Of a DNA stretch of 64,000 bases, positions 7,911 to 16,257 are shown piece by piece. The stretch is from CADCWK01 sp965218235 (GTDB lineage Bacteria > Chloroflexota > Chloroflexia > Thermomicrobiales > UBA6265), in NCBI GenBank assembly GCA_965218235.1, contig OZ244595.1, forward strand, positions 1,674,001 through 1,738,000. Direction: 5' to 3'. The notes under the pieces were generated by a model. That model worked only from the letters and a program-made list of their open reading frames with translations, had not been told where the DNA came from and did no database searches. How positions within the stretch are numbered: position 1 is the stretch's first letter; each line of letters starts with the position of its first letter. The translations under genes were made by a program, and so were the position numbers.

Positions 7911-9002
7911 ATGCAACGCACCGATCCCATCGCCAACGCCGCCCGGACGGCAACGACGATCACTGAGCGCGCGAGCCCGGTCCTGGACGTTCGGCACCTG
8001 TCGAAGATCTTTCCTGTTGGTGGGCTGCTCTCGCGAAAGGGCGTCCACGCGCTCTCCGATGTCTCCTTCACGATCGACGCCGGCCAGATCGTCGCCCTCG
8101 TCGGGGAATCCGGCAGCGGCAAGAGCACGACGGCCCGGTTGATCGCCCGGCTGATCGCGCCGTCCGGCGGCGAGTTGCTGCTCGACGGCAAAGACGTGTT
8201 CAAGACCCAGCGCCGGGTCAGCATGGACTACCGCCGGCGGGTCCAGATGATCTTCCAGGACCCGTTCGGCTCGCTCAACCCGGTCCACACCATCGGCCAC
8301 CACATCGTCCGACCACTCCAGATTCACGGCAAGGTCCGGGGCGGCCGCGAGATCCGGGAGCGAACCTACGCCTTGCTCGACCAGGTTGGCCTCAACCCGC
8401 CGGCCGAGATCGCGACCAAGTTCCCCCACGAGCTCTCGGGAGGCCAGCGCCAGCGGGTCGCCTTCGCCCGCGCCCTCGCCGTCGACCCGATGGTCCTCCT
8501 GGCCGACGAGCCGATCTCGATGCTGGACGTCTCGATCCGGATGGGCATTCTCAACCTGATGGACCGGCTCAAGGAGGACCGCCGGATCGCGTCGCTGTAC
8601 ATCACGCACGACATCGCCTCGGCCCGCTACATCTCCGACAACATCGTCGTCATGTACGCCGGCCGGATGGTCGAGGGGGCCGAGAGCGTGGAGCTGATCG
8701 ACCAGCCAGCTCACCCCTACACGAAGCTGCTGCTCTCGGCGGTTCCGAACCCGAAGGCCGGCCTCAAGGTCGACCGGACCGAGGCCCGCGGCGAGATCCC
8801 GTCGCTGATCGATCCCAAACCGGGCTGCCCGTTCGCCGACCGCTGCCCGAGCGTGATGCCGGTCTGCCGGGAGCAGATGCCCGGCTTCGAGCGGATCGGC
8901 CCGCAGCACTGGGTCCGCTGCCACCTCTATGGTGCCGGCCAGGACGATCACGCCCTCGCCGCGATGCGACCGCGGCCGGAAACGACGATGGCGGCGGATT
9001 AG
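7911..9002 (+). CDS. Oligopeptide/oligosaccharide ABC transporter ATPase, DppF/OppF type
   Basis: Second ATPase (363 aa) of the family-5 importer, transcribed divergently from the remaining subunits. Motifs: Walker A GESGSGKST (65-73), LSGGQRQ (175-181), Walker B VLLADE (195-200). The C-terminal oligo/HPY part reads HPYTKLLLSAVP and then GCPFADRC...VC...RCH, with all four cysteines typical of the family. The ATG at 7911 has GAGG about seven bases upstream; the open frame continues upstream but looks non-coding. Splitting the F subunit onto the opposite strand is unusual, since the five genes are normally colinear, and it places all six genes under one divergent control region. Confidence 0.93.
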   Translation: MQRTDPIANAARTATTITERASPVLDVRHLSKIFPVGGLLSRKGVHALSDVSFTIDAGQIVALVGESGSGKSTTARLIARLIAPSGGELLLDGKDVFKTQRRVSMDYRRRVQMIFQDPFGSLNPVHTIGHHIVRPLQIHGKVRGGREIRERTYALLDQVGLNPPAEIATKFPHELSGGQRQRVAFARALAVDPMVLLADEPISMLDVSIRMGILNLMDRLKEDRRIASLYITHDIASARYISDNIVVMYAGRMVEGAESVELIDQPAHPYTKLLLSAVPNPKAGLKVDRTEARGEIPSLIDPKPGCPFADRCPSVMPVCREQMPGFERIGPQHWVRCHLYGAGQDDHALAAMRPRPETTMAAD

Positions 9003-9257
9003 CGACGGATTCCGTCCCCTGTCCGCTCCACCCCAACGCGGCTCTTAGCTAGGGCTTCCGTCGAACTGCGATGGGATATGTCGTGTCCGTTCGCATCTGT
9101 GGTCTGCTTTCGCCTGACTAGCCATTCCGCACCGTATCCCATCGACCGCGCTGGGCGGCCAGCCAGACTCATGCGCGGAACCGTTCGGATTGCGGGCAGG
9201 AACGTCCGGTTCCGGTCGGTTCCAGCAGATTCGATGGTTCGTATGAGCAACAGCGGC

Positions 9258-9286
9258 TTGACGTCTCAATCGCTTGCCTGCAATCT
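9258..9286 (+). promoter_or_regulatory. Possible promoter of the malEFG-like operon
   Basis: A good -35 (TTGACG) is followed after 17 bp by a weak -10 (CAATCT), so the assignment rests mainly on the -35 and on position. Transcription would start near 9293, giving a leader of about 150 nt that includes the inverted repeat at 9329-9348. Confidence 0.35.
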
Positions 9287-9328
9287 ATCCATATCGTGCG
9301 AGTGGCAGCCCTCCGGTCCCGGCATCGT

Positions 9329-9348
9329 ATCGTTGTCGAGCCAACGAT
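9329..9348. promoter_or_regulatory. Operator-like inverted repeat upstream of the malE-like gene
   Basis: ATCGTTG-N6-CAACGAT has perfect 7-bp arms. Its size and spacing suit a dimeric LacI- or GntR-type repressor, and it lies between the candidate promoter and the first gene of the sugar operon. It differs from the palindrome in front of the dppA-like gene, so the two loci probably answer to different regulators. Confidence 0.45.
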
Positions 9349-9443
9349 GGGAAATCGAACCAGAGGCTGCCAGGCCACGACGGACGGCACATGAAGCCGT
9401 TCCACTTCCGGCGGAGTAGCCGGTGGAACCCAGGAGATCTCGG

Positions 9444-10811
9444 ATGGACAAGATCACGTCCCGCGGCCTGACCCTGCTCAAGGACACGAAGCTCAGTCGG
9501 CGCAAGGCTCTGGCCGGAGCCGCCGGTCTCGGCGCCGCCGCTGGCGCCGCCTCCCTCGTCCCGCGCCGGGCACCCTACGTCAAAGGGCAGGCGAAGACGC
9601 AGCTCCAATTCTGGACCGGTCACGTTGATCCTGACCTAGCCACCCTCAAGCAGATCGTCGAGCAATATAACGCCCAGAGCACGTCGTTTGAGGTAGTGCT
9701 TACCCCGATCCCGCCGACTGAGGTTACGGACAATTCCCGCCTTATCACCGCTGTTCGAGGCGGTACATCACCTGACATCTATCACATGGATCGATTCACC
9801 GTGGCCTCCAACGCGGCCAACGGGCTGGTCCAGCCGATCACGGACTATATCGACCAGGCCACCCGTGACGCCTACCTCCCCTTCGCGATCGAGGAAGTCA
9901 CCTACGACGACCAGATCTGGGGGATGCCGCACGATACCGACGCGCGGGCGCTCTACTACAACATCGGCGTCCTGAAGGAGGTCGGCATCGACCCGACCGA
10001 GTTCGATCAATCCAACGGTCCGGTCACCTGGGACCGCCTGCTCGAAGTCTCGGCCGCGGCCAGCATCCGGGATGCAAACGGGACGTACACCCGGGTCGGC
10101 TTCGTCCCCTACGCCAATCAGGCCTGGCACTACACGTACGGCTTCTCCTGGGGCGCCAGTTTCTACGACGCCGCCAGTTGCACCGTCACCCCGGACGATC
10201 CGAAGATGGTCCAGGCGATGCAGTGGGTCTACGACGCCTGCGCGTCCCTGGACGCCAACGCGATCTCGGCCTGGGAGACGCCCCGGCGCGTACCCGGCTA
10301 CCCGGCTCAGCAAGGCTCATTGGTGACTCAGGGCGTCGCCTTCGAGGTGACGGGTGACTGGTTGGTCAACCAGTACGCCCAGTACGCCCCAACCGCCGAG
10401 TACGGGATCACCTACCTGCCGGTCCCGCAGGCGGGCGGGACGTCTGCGACCTGGTCCGGCGGTTGGTCGATGGTCGTGCCGGAGGGTTCGTCTAACGTCG
10501 AGGGCGCCGCCGATTTTATCTCGTACATGTGTGGCGAGCCGGGCCAGCGACTCTACACAACCGGAACACGGCACCTTCCAACGCTCACCGCACTGACAAC
10601 CGACACGTCGCTGTTCACCGAGCAGAGCTCGTTCTTTGCTCAACAGCTCCTGCCGACCTCCAACAACCGGCCGCCGATCCCCGTCGGCTCCAAGTACTGG
10701 GACGAGATGACGGTCGCCTACCAGGCGATCTACCTTAACCAGAGCCAGCCAGCTGAAGCCCTCGCCAAGGCGAAGGAGAACACGCAGGCGGATCTTCAGC
10801 AGTTCTGCTAG
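9444..10811 (+). CDS. Family-1 sugar-binding protein of an ABC importer, Tat-exported
   Basis: 455-aa extracellular solute-binding protein of the MalE/UgpB superfamily. The N-terminus has a twin-arginine signal (LSRRKALAGAAGLGAAAGAASLVP). The mature part begins LQFWTGHVDPDLATLKQIVEQYN and includes GTSPDIYHMDRFTV and WGMPHDTDARALYYN, standard family-1 landmarks. The ATG at 9444 follows AGGAG by seven bases; an in-frame ATG seven codons earlier has no such site. It is first in an operon with two permeases and an alpha-mannosidase, so mannose-containing oligosaccharides are plausible ligands (inference). Confidence 0.93.
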   Translation: MDKITSRGLTLLKDTKLSRRKALAGAAGLGAAAGAASLVPRRAPYVKGQAKTQLQFWTGHVDPDLATLKQIVEQYNAQSTSFEVVLTPIPPTEVTDNSRLITAVRGGTSPDIYHMDRFTVASNAANGLVQPITDYIDQATRDAYLPFAIEEVTYDDQIWGMPHDTDARALYYNIGVLKEVGIDPTEFDQSNGPVTWDRLLEVSAAASIRDANGTYTRVGFVPYANQAWHYTYGFSWGASFYDAASCTVTPDDPKMVQAMQWVYDACASLDANAISAWETPRRVPGYPAQQGSLVTQGVAFEVTGDWLVNQYAQYAPTAEYGITYLPVPQAGGTSATWSGGWSMVVPEGSSNVEGAADFISYMCGEPGQRLYTTGTRHLPTLTALTTDTSLFTEQSSFFAQQLLPTSNNRPPIPVGSKYWDEMTVAYQAIYLNQSQPAEALAKAKENTQADLQQFC

Positions 10812-10823
10812 ACGATTATGTCC

Positions 10824-10866
10824 GGAAGTTGGGGTAGCGATGCGTTCCGGCGCCACCCCAACTTCC
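10824..10866 (+). promoter_or_regulatory. Intercistronic hairpin between malE-like and malF-like genes
   Basis: Perfect 12-bp arms (10824-10835 with 10855-10866) flank a 19-nt loop, starting 12 bases after the stop of the binding-protein gene. No U-tract follows. It is placed like the hairpin at 5596-5639 in the other importer operon, consistent with setting binding-protein expression above that of the permeases. Confidence 0.65.
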
Positions 10867-10909
10867 CCTGGCAGGGCGACGCCCGTGAACAGGTCATAGG
10901 AGCTTGCCC

Positions 10910-11860
10910 GTGGCGACAGAATCGGTTGCGATGGACCCCTCACGGCCGACCGGTGCACCACGACGTCACCGCATGTCGCGGCAGGAGCGGCGCAATCTCA
11001 TCACCGGCCTCCTGTTCATCTCCCCGTGGATCGTCGGATTTCTCGCCTTTCTGGTCTACCCGTTCTACGAGACCATCCGGCTCAGCTTCACTAAGTACAA
11101 CGGTATCCGGGACCCTCAGTGGATCGGGCTGGACAACTACCGAACGATGGCCTCGGACGATCTGTTCTGGAAAGTCCTCGGCAATACCCTCTACTACACG
11201 GGACTGGCCGTCCCGGTCGGCGTAGTCGCCGCCATGCTGATGGCGCTCTGCATGAACCAGGACGTTCGAGAGCAGCCGATCTACCGGGCCATCCTCTACC
11301 TCCCATCGATCATCCCCTTGTTCGCCCTCTCATTCGTCTTTCTCAATCTGATGGACCCAACCCGCGGCATCGTCAACCGCCTGATGGTCGACATCGGTCT
11401 ACCCAACATCAACTGGTTCGGTGACCCGGACTACGGCAAGATCGCCTTCGTGATCCTGGCCCAGTTCGGTGCCGGGCAGGCGGCACTGATCTTCCTGGCA
11501 GGCCTCAAAGGCATTCCGCAGCATCTCTATGAGGCCGCCTCGATCGACGGCGCCGGCAATTTACGCAAATTCTGGAACATCACGTTGCCGATGATGACGC
11601 CGATCATCCTCTACGACCTGATCCTTGGGCTCAGCCTCGGCATCCAGATCTTCACCCAGGTCGTCATCCTGACCAGCCCGGCCGGCTCGCCGGTCAATTC
11701 CAACCTGATGTACGTCAACTACATCTACAGCCTGGTCTTTCGTGACTTCCGGTCCGGCTACGCCTCGGCCCTCGCGCTCGTGCTGTTCCTGATCACGGTG
11801 GTTCTCGCGCTGGTCATCTTCCGGTGGTCGAGGTCCTGGGTCAATTACGAGACCGTTTAG
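10910..11860 (+). CDS. Sugar ABC transporter permease, MalF/UgpA type
   Basis: 316-aa integral membrane permease of the family-1 sugar importer. The first helix begins NLITGLLFISPWIVGFLAF, and the ATPase-coupling loop is EAASIDGAGNLRKFWNITLP. About six transmembrane segments are visible. I chose the GTG at 10910, which has AGGAG seven bases upstream; a TTG at 10904 and an ATG at 10931 are alternatives. No ATPase (MalK/MsmK) gene is in the operon, so a shared ATPase encoded elsewhere is likely, as is common for such importers. Confidence 0.93.
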   Translation: MATESVAMDPSRPTGAPRRHRMSRQERRNLITGLLFISPWIVGFLAFLVYPFYETIRLSFTKYNGIRDPQWIGLDNYRTMASDDLFWKVLGNTLYYTGLAVPVGVVAAMLMALCMNQDVREQPIYRAILYLPSIIPLFALSFVFLNLMDPTRGIVNRLMVDIGLPNINWFGDPDYGKIAFVILAQFGAGQAALIFLAGLKGIPQHLYEAASIDGAGNLRKFWNITLPMMTPIILYDLILGLSLGIQIFTQVVILTSPAGSPVNSNLMYVNYIYSLVFRDFRSGYASALALVLFLITVVLALVIFRWSRSWVNYETV

Positions 11861-11933
11861 CCCAGCGGCACAGGTTGCCGATTCCCACGCCCCCCAATCG
11901 ACCGTCGATGCACCATCCGCTTGAGGGAACGTC

Positions 11934-12833
11934 ATGGCGAAGTCACTGCCGCTCGGCACGATCGAGGAGTCGTCTCGCGACCAGACCGCCAAGAGATTCA
12001 ACTGGCGGCGTCTCCTCCGGAAGCACATCGTTCCGAGGCTCTTCCTCGTCCCGTTCGTGGCGTTCTTTCTCCTCCCCTTCTACTGGATGTTGGCCGTCGC
12101 CTTCAAGCCGATTCCCGAACTGAGCATTGTCCCGCCAACCTTCTTTCCCCACACCTGGCGGTGGGAAAACTTCGCCGACGCGACGCGGGTCTTTCCATTC
12201 TGGCACTACTTCCGGAACACCCTGTTGATCACGGCACTGACGGTGCTCGGCGCCGCGATCTCCAACCCGATCATCGCCTATGGCTTCTCCCGGATCGAGT
12301 GGCCGGGACGGGACAAGATCTTCGCGCTCGTGCTCGCGACGGTCTTCGTGCCGTATCCCGTCCTGATCGTCTCGCTGTACGACATCTACTCCCGGCTTCA
12401 CTGGGTCAACACCATCCTGCCGCTTGTCGTACCGCTGTTCTTCGGCAACGCGTTCTGGATCTTCCTGATGCGACAGTTCTTCATGCGGATTCCGCGTGAA
12501 CTCGGAGAGGCGGCCCGCCTGGACGGCGCGTCCGAGATCCGCATCCTGTTCCAGATCATCCTGCCGCAGAGCTACGCCGCGATCAGCGTGGTCTGTCTGT
12601 TCGCCGCTCTCCACGCCTGGAACGATTTCCTCGGGCCGTATCTCTACTTGCAGAAGGAGGACTCGTACACCCTGGCGATCGGCCTGACCTTCTTCCGGTC
12701 CGCCTCTCAGTACGATATCCAGTACAACCTGCTCATGGCGGCGTCGGTGCTGGTCGTGCTGCCGGTCGTCATCCTGTTCCTCGCATTCCAGCGCTTCTTC
12801 ATCGAGGGCGTGCAGGTCGGCAGCTTCAAGTAA
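11934..12833 (+). CDS. Sugar ABC transporter permease, MalG/UgpE type
   Basis: Second permease (299 aa) of the sugar importer. It has a basic cytoplasmic N-terminus, then FLVPFVAFFLLPFYWMLAVAFK and further helices. The coupling loop is EAARLDGASEIRILFQIILP, and the protein ends with the usual FFIEGVQVGSFK-type tail. The ATG at 11934 follows GAGG by seven bases. It lies 73 bp after the malF-like gene and 136 bp before the alpha-mannosidase. Confidence 0.94.
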   Translation: MAKSLPLGTIEESSRDQTAKRFNWRRLLRKHIVPRLFLVPFVAFFLLPFYWMLAVAFKPIPELSIVPPTFFPHTWRWENFADATRVFPFWHYFRNTLLITALTVLGAAISNPIIAYGFSRIEWPGRDKIFALVLATVFVPYPVLIVSLYDIYSRLHWVNTILPLVVPLFFGNAFWIFLMRQFFMRIPRELGEAARLDGASEIRILFQIILPQSYAAISVVCLFAALHAWNDFLGPYLYLQKEDSYTLAIGLTFFRSASQYDIQYNLLMAASVLVVLPVVILFLAFQRFFIEGVQVGSFK

Positions 12834-12849
12834 CCCGTCAACCCGTCCA

Positions 12850-12884
12850 GCGATGCCCCACGGCTCAGCAGCGTGGGGCATCGC
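12850..12884 (+). terminator. Hairpin between malG-like and alpha-mannosidase genes
   Basis: A perfect 13-bp stem (12850-12862 with 12872-12884) with a nine-base loop lies 17 bp after the malG-like stop codon. No U-tract follows, so it may be a partial terminator or an mRNA-stabilising structure within one operon. Confidence 0.5.
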
Positions 12885-12969
12885 CGTGCTCGGCGCCGGT
12901 CCCCTCGCATTGAACATGCGACAGTGACCGAAGACAGGCTCGCCGTCGTCCCAGGGACAGGAGCACGCG

Positions 12970-15900
12970 ATGATCACAACGAGCAACCAGCGTCGGATCC
13001 AGCGCAACCGCCGCCGCGTCGAGGAGTTGCGGGTCTGGCGAAACGCCCGTGAGGCCCAGCTCTCCGACATCCGGTTCATCGGCCCGTCCGGCGAGGCCGT
13101 CGCCCTGTCGCTCGGCGACGGCTGGCCCCAGGTCGAGACGCCGGTCCGGTTTACGGTGTCCGGGACCGTTCCGACTGAGTTCGCCGGCCAGCCCGTCGAG
13201 CTCGAGCTCTGGCTCGGTGGCGAAGGGTTCGCCGAGATCTCGGCGGGTGGCAACGCCGCGATCAAGGGAGCGATCGACCCCTATCACTTCCAGTACCCGC
13301 TGTTCGACCCAGCGACCGGCGGCGAGACCATCACGGTCCAGGCGACGGTCGTGCCGAAGGGCATGTTCGGGTCCCGAATCGACCATCCCGTCCTGAGCCG
13401 CGCCCATCTCGTCGTTCCGGCCGCCTCCGTCCGGGCGATCGAGCGCGATCTGAGCGTGGCGCTGCTGGCGGCCGAGGAGCTCGACGCCGAGGGCCACGAG
13501 ATCGTCCCGCGGCTGCTGGATGCGATCGAAGCGTGCCTGACCGTCCTCAGCACCCGCTGGCCGACGGACACCGAGACGACTGTCAGCCGCCTGGTCATCG
13601 CCCAGCGCGAGCCGCTCGGCGACGGTGTCTTCGCGGCCGGCGGCGGCTACGCCGAACACGCTCGCCTGTTCACGAACTACGTCAACGAGCGCTGGTCGGC
13701 CGAACAGGCGACGCAGCCACTGGCGCCGCTCCCGAACGACGTTATGCCGGTGATCGAGGATGCTCGCGCCGTCCTCACCCGGCACCTGGACGCGCTTCGC
13801 GTCGCCTATCCCGCCGTTGGCTCGATCGCCCTGACCGGACACGCTCACATCGACCTCGGCTGGCTCTGGCCCGTCGTCGAGACCCGCCGCAAGATCATCC
13901 GGACTGGCTGGTCGGTGATCAACCTGATGGACCGCTACCCGGACTTCGTCCACAACCAGTCGTCGGCGCAGGTCTACGCCTGGCTGGAACAGGACGACCC
14001 GGAGCTGTTCGAGCGAATCAAGGCCCGCGCGGCCGAGGGGCGCTGGGATCCAGTCGGCGGGATGTGGGTCGAGCCGGACAACCAGCTCACTGGCGGCGAG
14101 GCGATGGTTCGCCAGGCGCTCAACGGCCAGCGTGAGTTCGAGCGCCATTTCGGTCGGCGCAGCACCGTGGCCTGGCTCCCGGATTCCTTCGGCTTCTCCG
14201 GCGGCCTCCCGCAGATTCTCCATGGCGCCGGGCTGGTCAACTTCTTCACCCACAAGATGACGTGGAACGAGGCGAACGAGTTCCCATACGACCTGTTCGA
14301 GTGGGAGGGGATCGACGGAACCCGCGTCCGGGCCCACCAGTTCCGGAACGAGGACCCGGCCGCGGGCTACAACGCCGAGATCCAACCGCGGGATCTCCGT
14401 GGGACCTGGCGGAAGTTCGCCGGCAAGCGTCAGCACGACGAGACCCTCCTCGCCTTCGGCATGGGTGACGGCGGCGGCGGCCCGAACCGGCAGATGCTCG
14501 AAAACTATGACCGACTCCGGTCCTATCCGGTCCTGCCCGCTCTGCGCATGGCGACCGTCGAGGACTTCTTCGCCCGGCTGCCCAAGGATGGCCTCCCGGT
14601 CTGGACCGGCGAACTCTACCTGGAGCTGCACCGTGGCACCCTGACGACGCAGGGACGGACCAAGAAGCTCAACCGGGAGTCCGAGCAGCGCCTCGCCGAG
14701 GCCGAGACGCTGTCCAGCCTGGCCCATCTCTTCGGCGGCGCCTACCCTCGGGTCGAATTGACCGCCGCCTGGAAGGTCCTCCTCCTCAACCAGTTCCATG
14801 ACATCCTGCCCGGCTCGTCGATCAGGGAGGTCTACGAGGTCACGGAGCCCGAGCTCCGCGGGGTCGTTGAGAATGCGGCCGGTTTTGCGAGGGACGCGAT
14901 GACATCGCTTGTTGGCGATGCCGGATCGAATGGGGCCTTCCGGATCGTCAACACCAGCCTGGTCCCCCGGACATTGACGGTCCTCCTTCAGGGCGTGGAC
15001 GGTGTGACCGACACCGACGGTGAGCCCATCGCCGGGCAACAGACCGCCGACGGATTGCTGGTCCACTCCTCCGACGTCAACGTACCGGGACTCGGCTGGA
15101 CGACGCTCATGCCCTCGGATGGCAAGGACAACGACATCTCGATGGCAGGCGGCCGCGCTCGCATTCAGGAAACACCGAACGGGTTGCTGATCGAGAACGG
15201 CCAGGTCCGCTATGTGATCGGCGCCGACGGGACCATCCACGAGGGCACCGACCTGGAAACCGATAGAACGCTGTTCAGCGAGCGGTCCAATCAGATTTGG
15301 GCCTATGTCGACAAGCCACGGGGCTGGGACGCGTGGGACGTCGCCGAGACGATCGAGCAGCAGGGCGAGGAGATCGTTGCGTCCCAGCCTCTCGAAATCG
15401 TCGAGTCGGGCCCGCTCAGGGTCTCCGTCCGGGTGACCCGACGCTGGCGAAGTTCGGTCGTCACCCAGACCTACCGACTGCTGGCCGACTCGAAGCTGAT
15501 CGAGATCGACACCGAGGTCGACTGGCATGAGCGCCAGACACTCCTCCGCGCCCGGCACTCACTCAACATCCACACCCACGAGGCGACGTTCGAGACCCTC
15601 TACGGCGTCGTCCGACGCCCTACCGCCCGCAACACCAGCTGGAACCTAGCCCAGTTCGAGGTCGCGGGCCACCGCTTCGCCGACCTCTCCGAGGCCGACT
15701 ACGGCGTCGCGATGCTCAATGACGGCCGCTACGGGCACAGCGTCGACCGCAACGTCCTGACGCTGAGCCTGCTGCGGAGCCCGATCGACCCCGACATGCG
15801 AGCCGACGAGGGTCACCATGCCTTCCGCTACGCCCTCCTCCCGCACACCGGCACGTACGCGATGGGCGGTGTCGTCGATGCGGCCGTGGCCTTCAACAGC

Positions 15901-16227
15901 CCGCTGATGGCGGGTCTGGGAACCACCCGACCGGGCACAATCCCGACCGACTGGACCCTCGCCACCACGAGCGGCGTCCCCCTCGTCGCCGGCGCCCTCA
16001 AGCTGGCCGAGGACGGCGATGGCCTGATCCTCCGCCTGCATGAACCCAACGGTTCCCGCGGCGCGGCGCGGCTCCAGTTCACCGTTCCACTGGCATCGGC
16101 CGAGCGGGTGAGTCTGCTTGAGGATCCCGATGAGGAAAGCGGGGCCGTCGAACTCGGCGAGGACGGCGAGGTCGGCTTTACCGTCCGCCCCTACGAGATC
16201 GTCTCGCTCCGGCTTCGGACGACGTAG
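12970..16227 (+). CDS. Alpha-mannosidase, glycoside hydrolase family 38
   Basis: 1085-aa cytosolic alpha-mannosidase (no signal peptide). The catalytic domain carries the GH38 zinc motif GHAHIDLGWLWP (about residue 290), the stretch WDPVGGMWVEPDNQLTGGEA, and the nucleophile motif WLPDSFGFSGGLPQIL (Asp near residue 404). The long beta-rich C-terminal half matches the family's middle and C-terminal domains, for example NQFHDILPGSSIREVYE near residue 610. The ATG at 12970 has AGGAG six bases upstream. Placed after a MalEFG-type importer, it probably degrades imported mannosides inside the cell. A large open frame on the opposite strand (12865-15558) is a coding shadow. Confidence 0.95.
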   Translation: MITTSNQRRIQRNRRRVEELRVWRNAREAQLSDIRFIGPSGEAVALSLGDGWPQVETPVRFTVSGTVPTEFAGQPVELELWLGGEGFAEISAGGNAAIKGAIDPYHFQYPLFDPATGGETITVQATVVPKGMFGSRIDHPVLSRAHLVVPAASVRAIERDLSVALLAAEELDAEGHEIVPRLLDAIEACLTVLSTRWPTDTETTVSRLVIAQREPLGDGVFAAGGGYAEHARLFTNYVNERWSAEQATQPLAPLPNDVMPVIEDARAVLTRHLDALRVAYPAVGSIALTGHAHIDLGWLWPVVETRRKIIRTGWSVINLMDRYPDFVHNQSSAQVYAWLEQDDPELFERIKARAAEGRWDPVGGMWVEPDNQLTGGEAMVRQALNGQREFERHFGRRSTVAWLPDSFGFSGGLPQILHGAGLVNFFTHKMTWNEANEFPYDLFEWEGIDGTRVRAHQFRNEDPAAGYNAEIQPRDLRGTWRKFAGKRQHDETLLAFGMGDGGGGPNRQMLENYDRLRSYPVLPALRMATVEDFFARLPKDGLPVWTGELYLELHRGTLTTQGRTKKLNRESEQRLAEAETLSSLAHLFGGAYPRVELTAAWKVLLLNQFHDILPGSSIREVYEVTEPELRGVVENAAGFARDAMTSLVGDAGSNGAFRIVNTSLVPRTLTVLLQGVDGVTDTDGEPIAGQQTADGLLVHSSDVNVPGLGWTTLMPSDGKDNDISMAGGRARIQETPNGLLIENGQVRYVIGADGTIHEGTDLETDRTLFSERSNQIWAYVDKPRGWDAWDVAETIEQQGEEIVASQPLEIVESGPLRVSVRVTRRWRSSVVTQTYRLLADSKLIEIDTEVDWHERQTLLRARHSLNIHTHEATFETLYGVVRRPTARNTSWNLAQFEVAGHRFADLSEADYGVAMLNDGRYGHSVDRNVLTLSLLRSPIDPDMRADEGHHAFRYALLPHTGTYAMGGVVDAAVAFNSPLMAGLGTTRPGTIPTDWTLATTSGVPLVAGALKLAEDGDGLILRLHEPNGSRGAARLQFTVPLASAERVSLLEDPDEESGAVELGEDGEVGFTVRPYEIVSLRLRTT

Positions 16228-16257
16228 TGGACCGCAGAAAGAACCCGCTTCGCCCGT

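Larger units (their letters stand above)
9003..9443. other. Intergenic region upstream of the sugar importer operon
   Basis: 441 bp with no supported gene. It contains a promoter candidate (TTGACG at 9258-9263, 17-bp spacer) and, downstream of it, a 20-bp inverted repeat (9329-9348), both described separately. Confidence 0.5.

Noticed and set aside
12865..15558. 897-codon open frame on the minus strand
   Set aside because: It is antisense to the GH38 mannosidase gene, has no ribosome-binding site, and its product is an Asp/Arg/Gly/Val-rich composition typical of shadows of high-GC genes.
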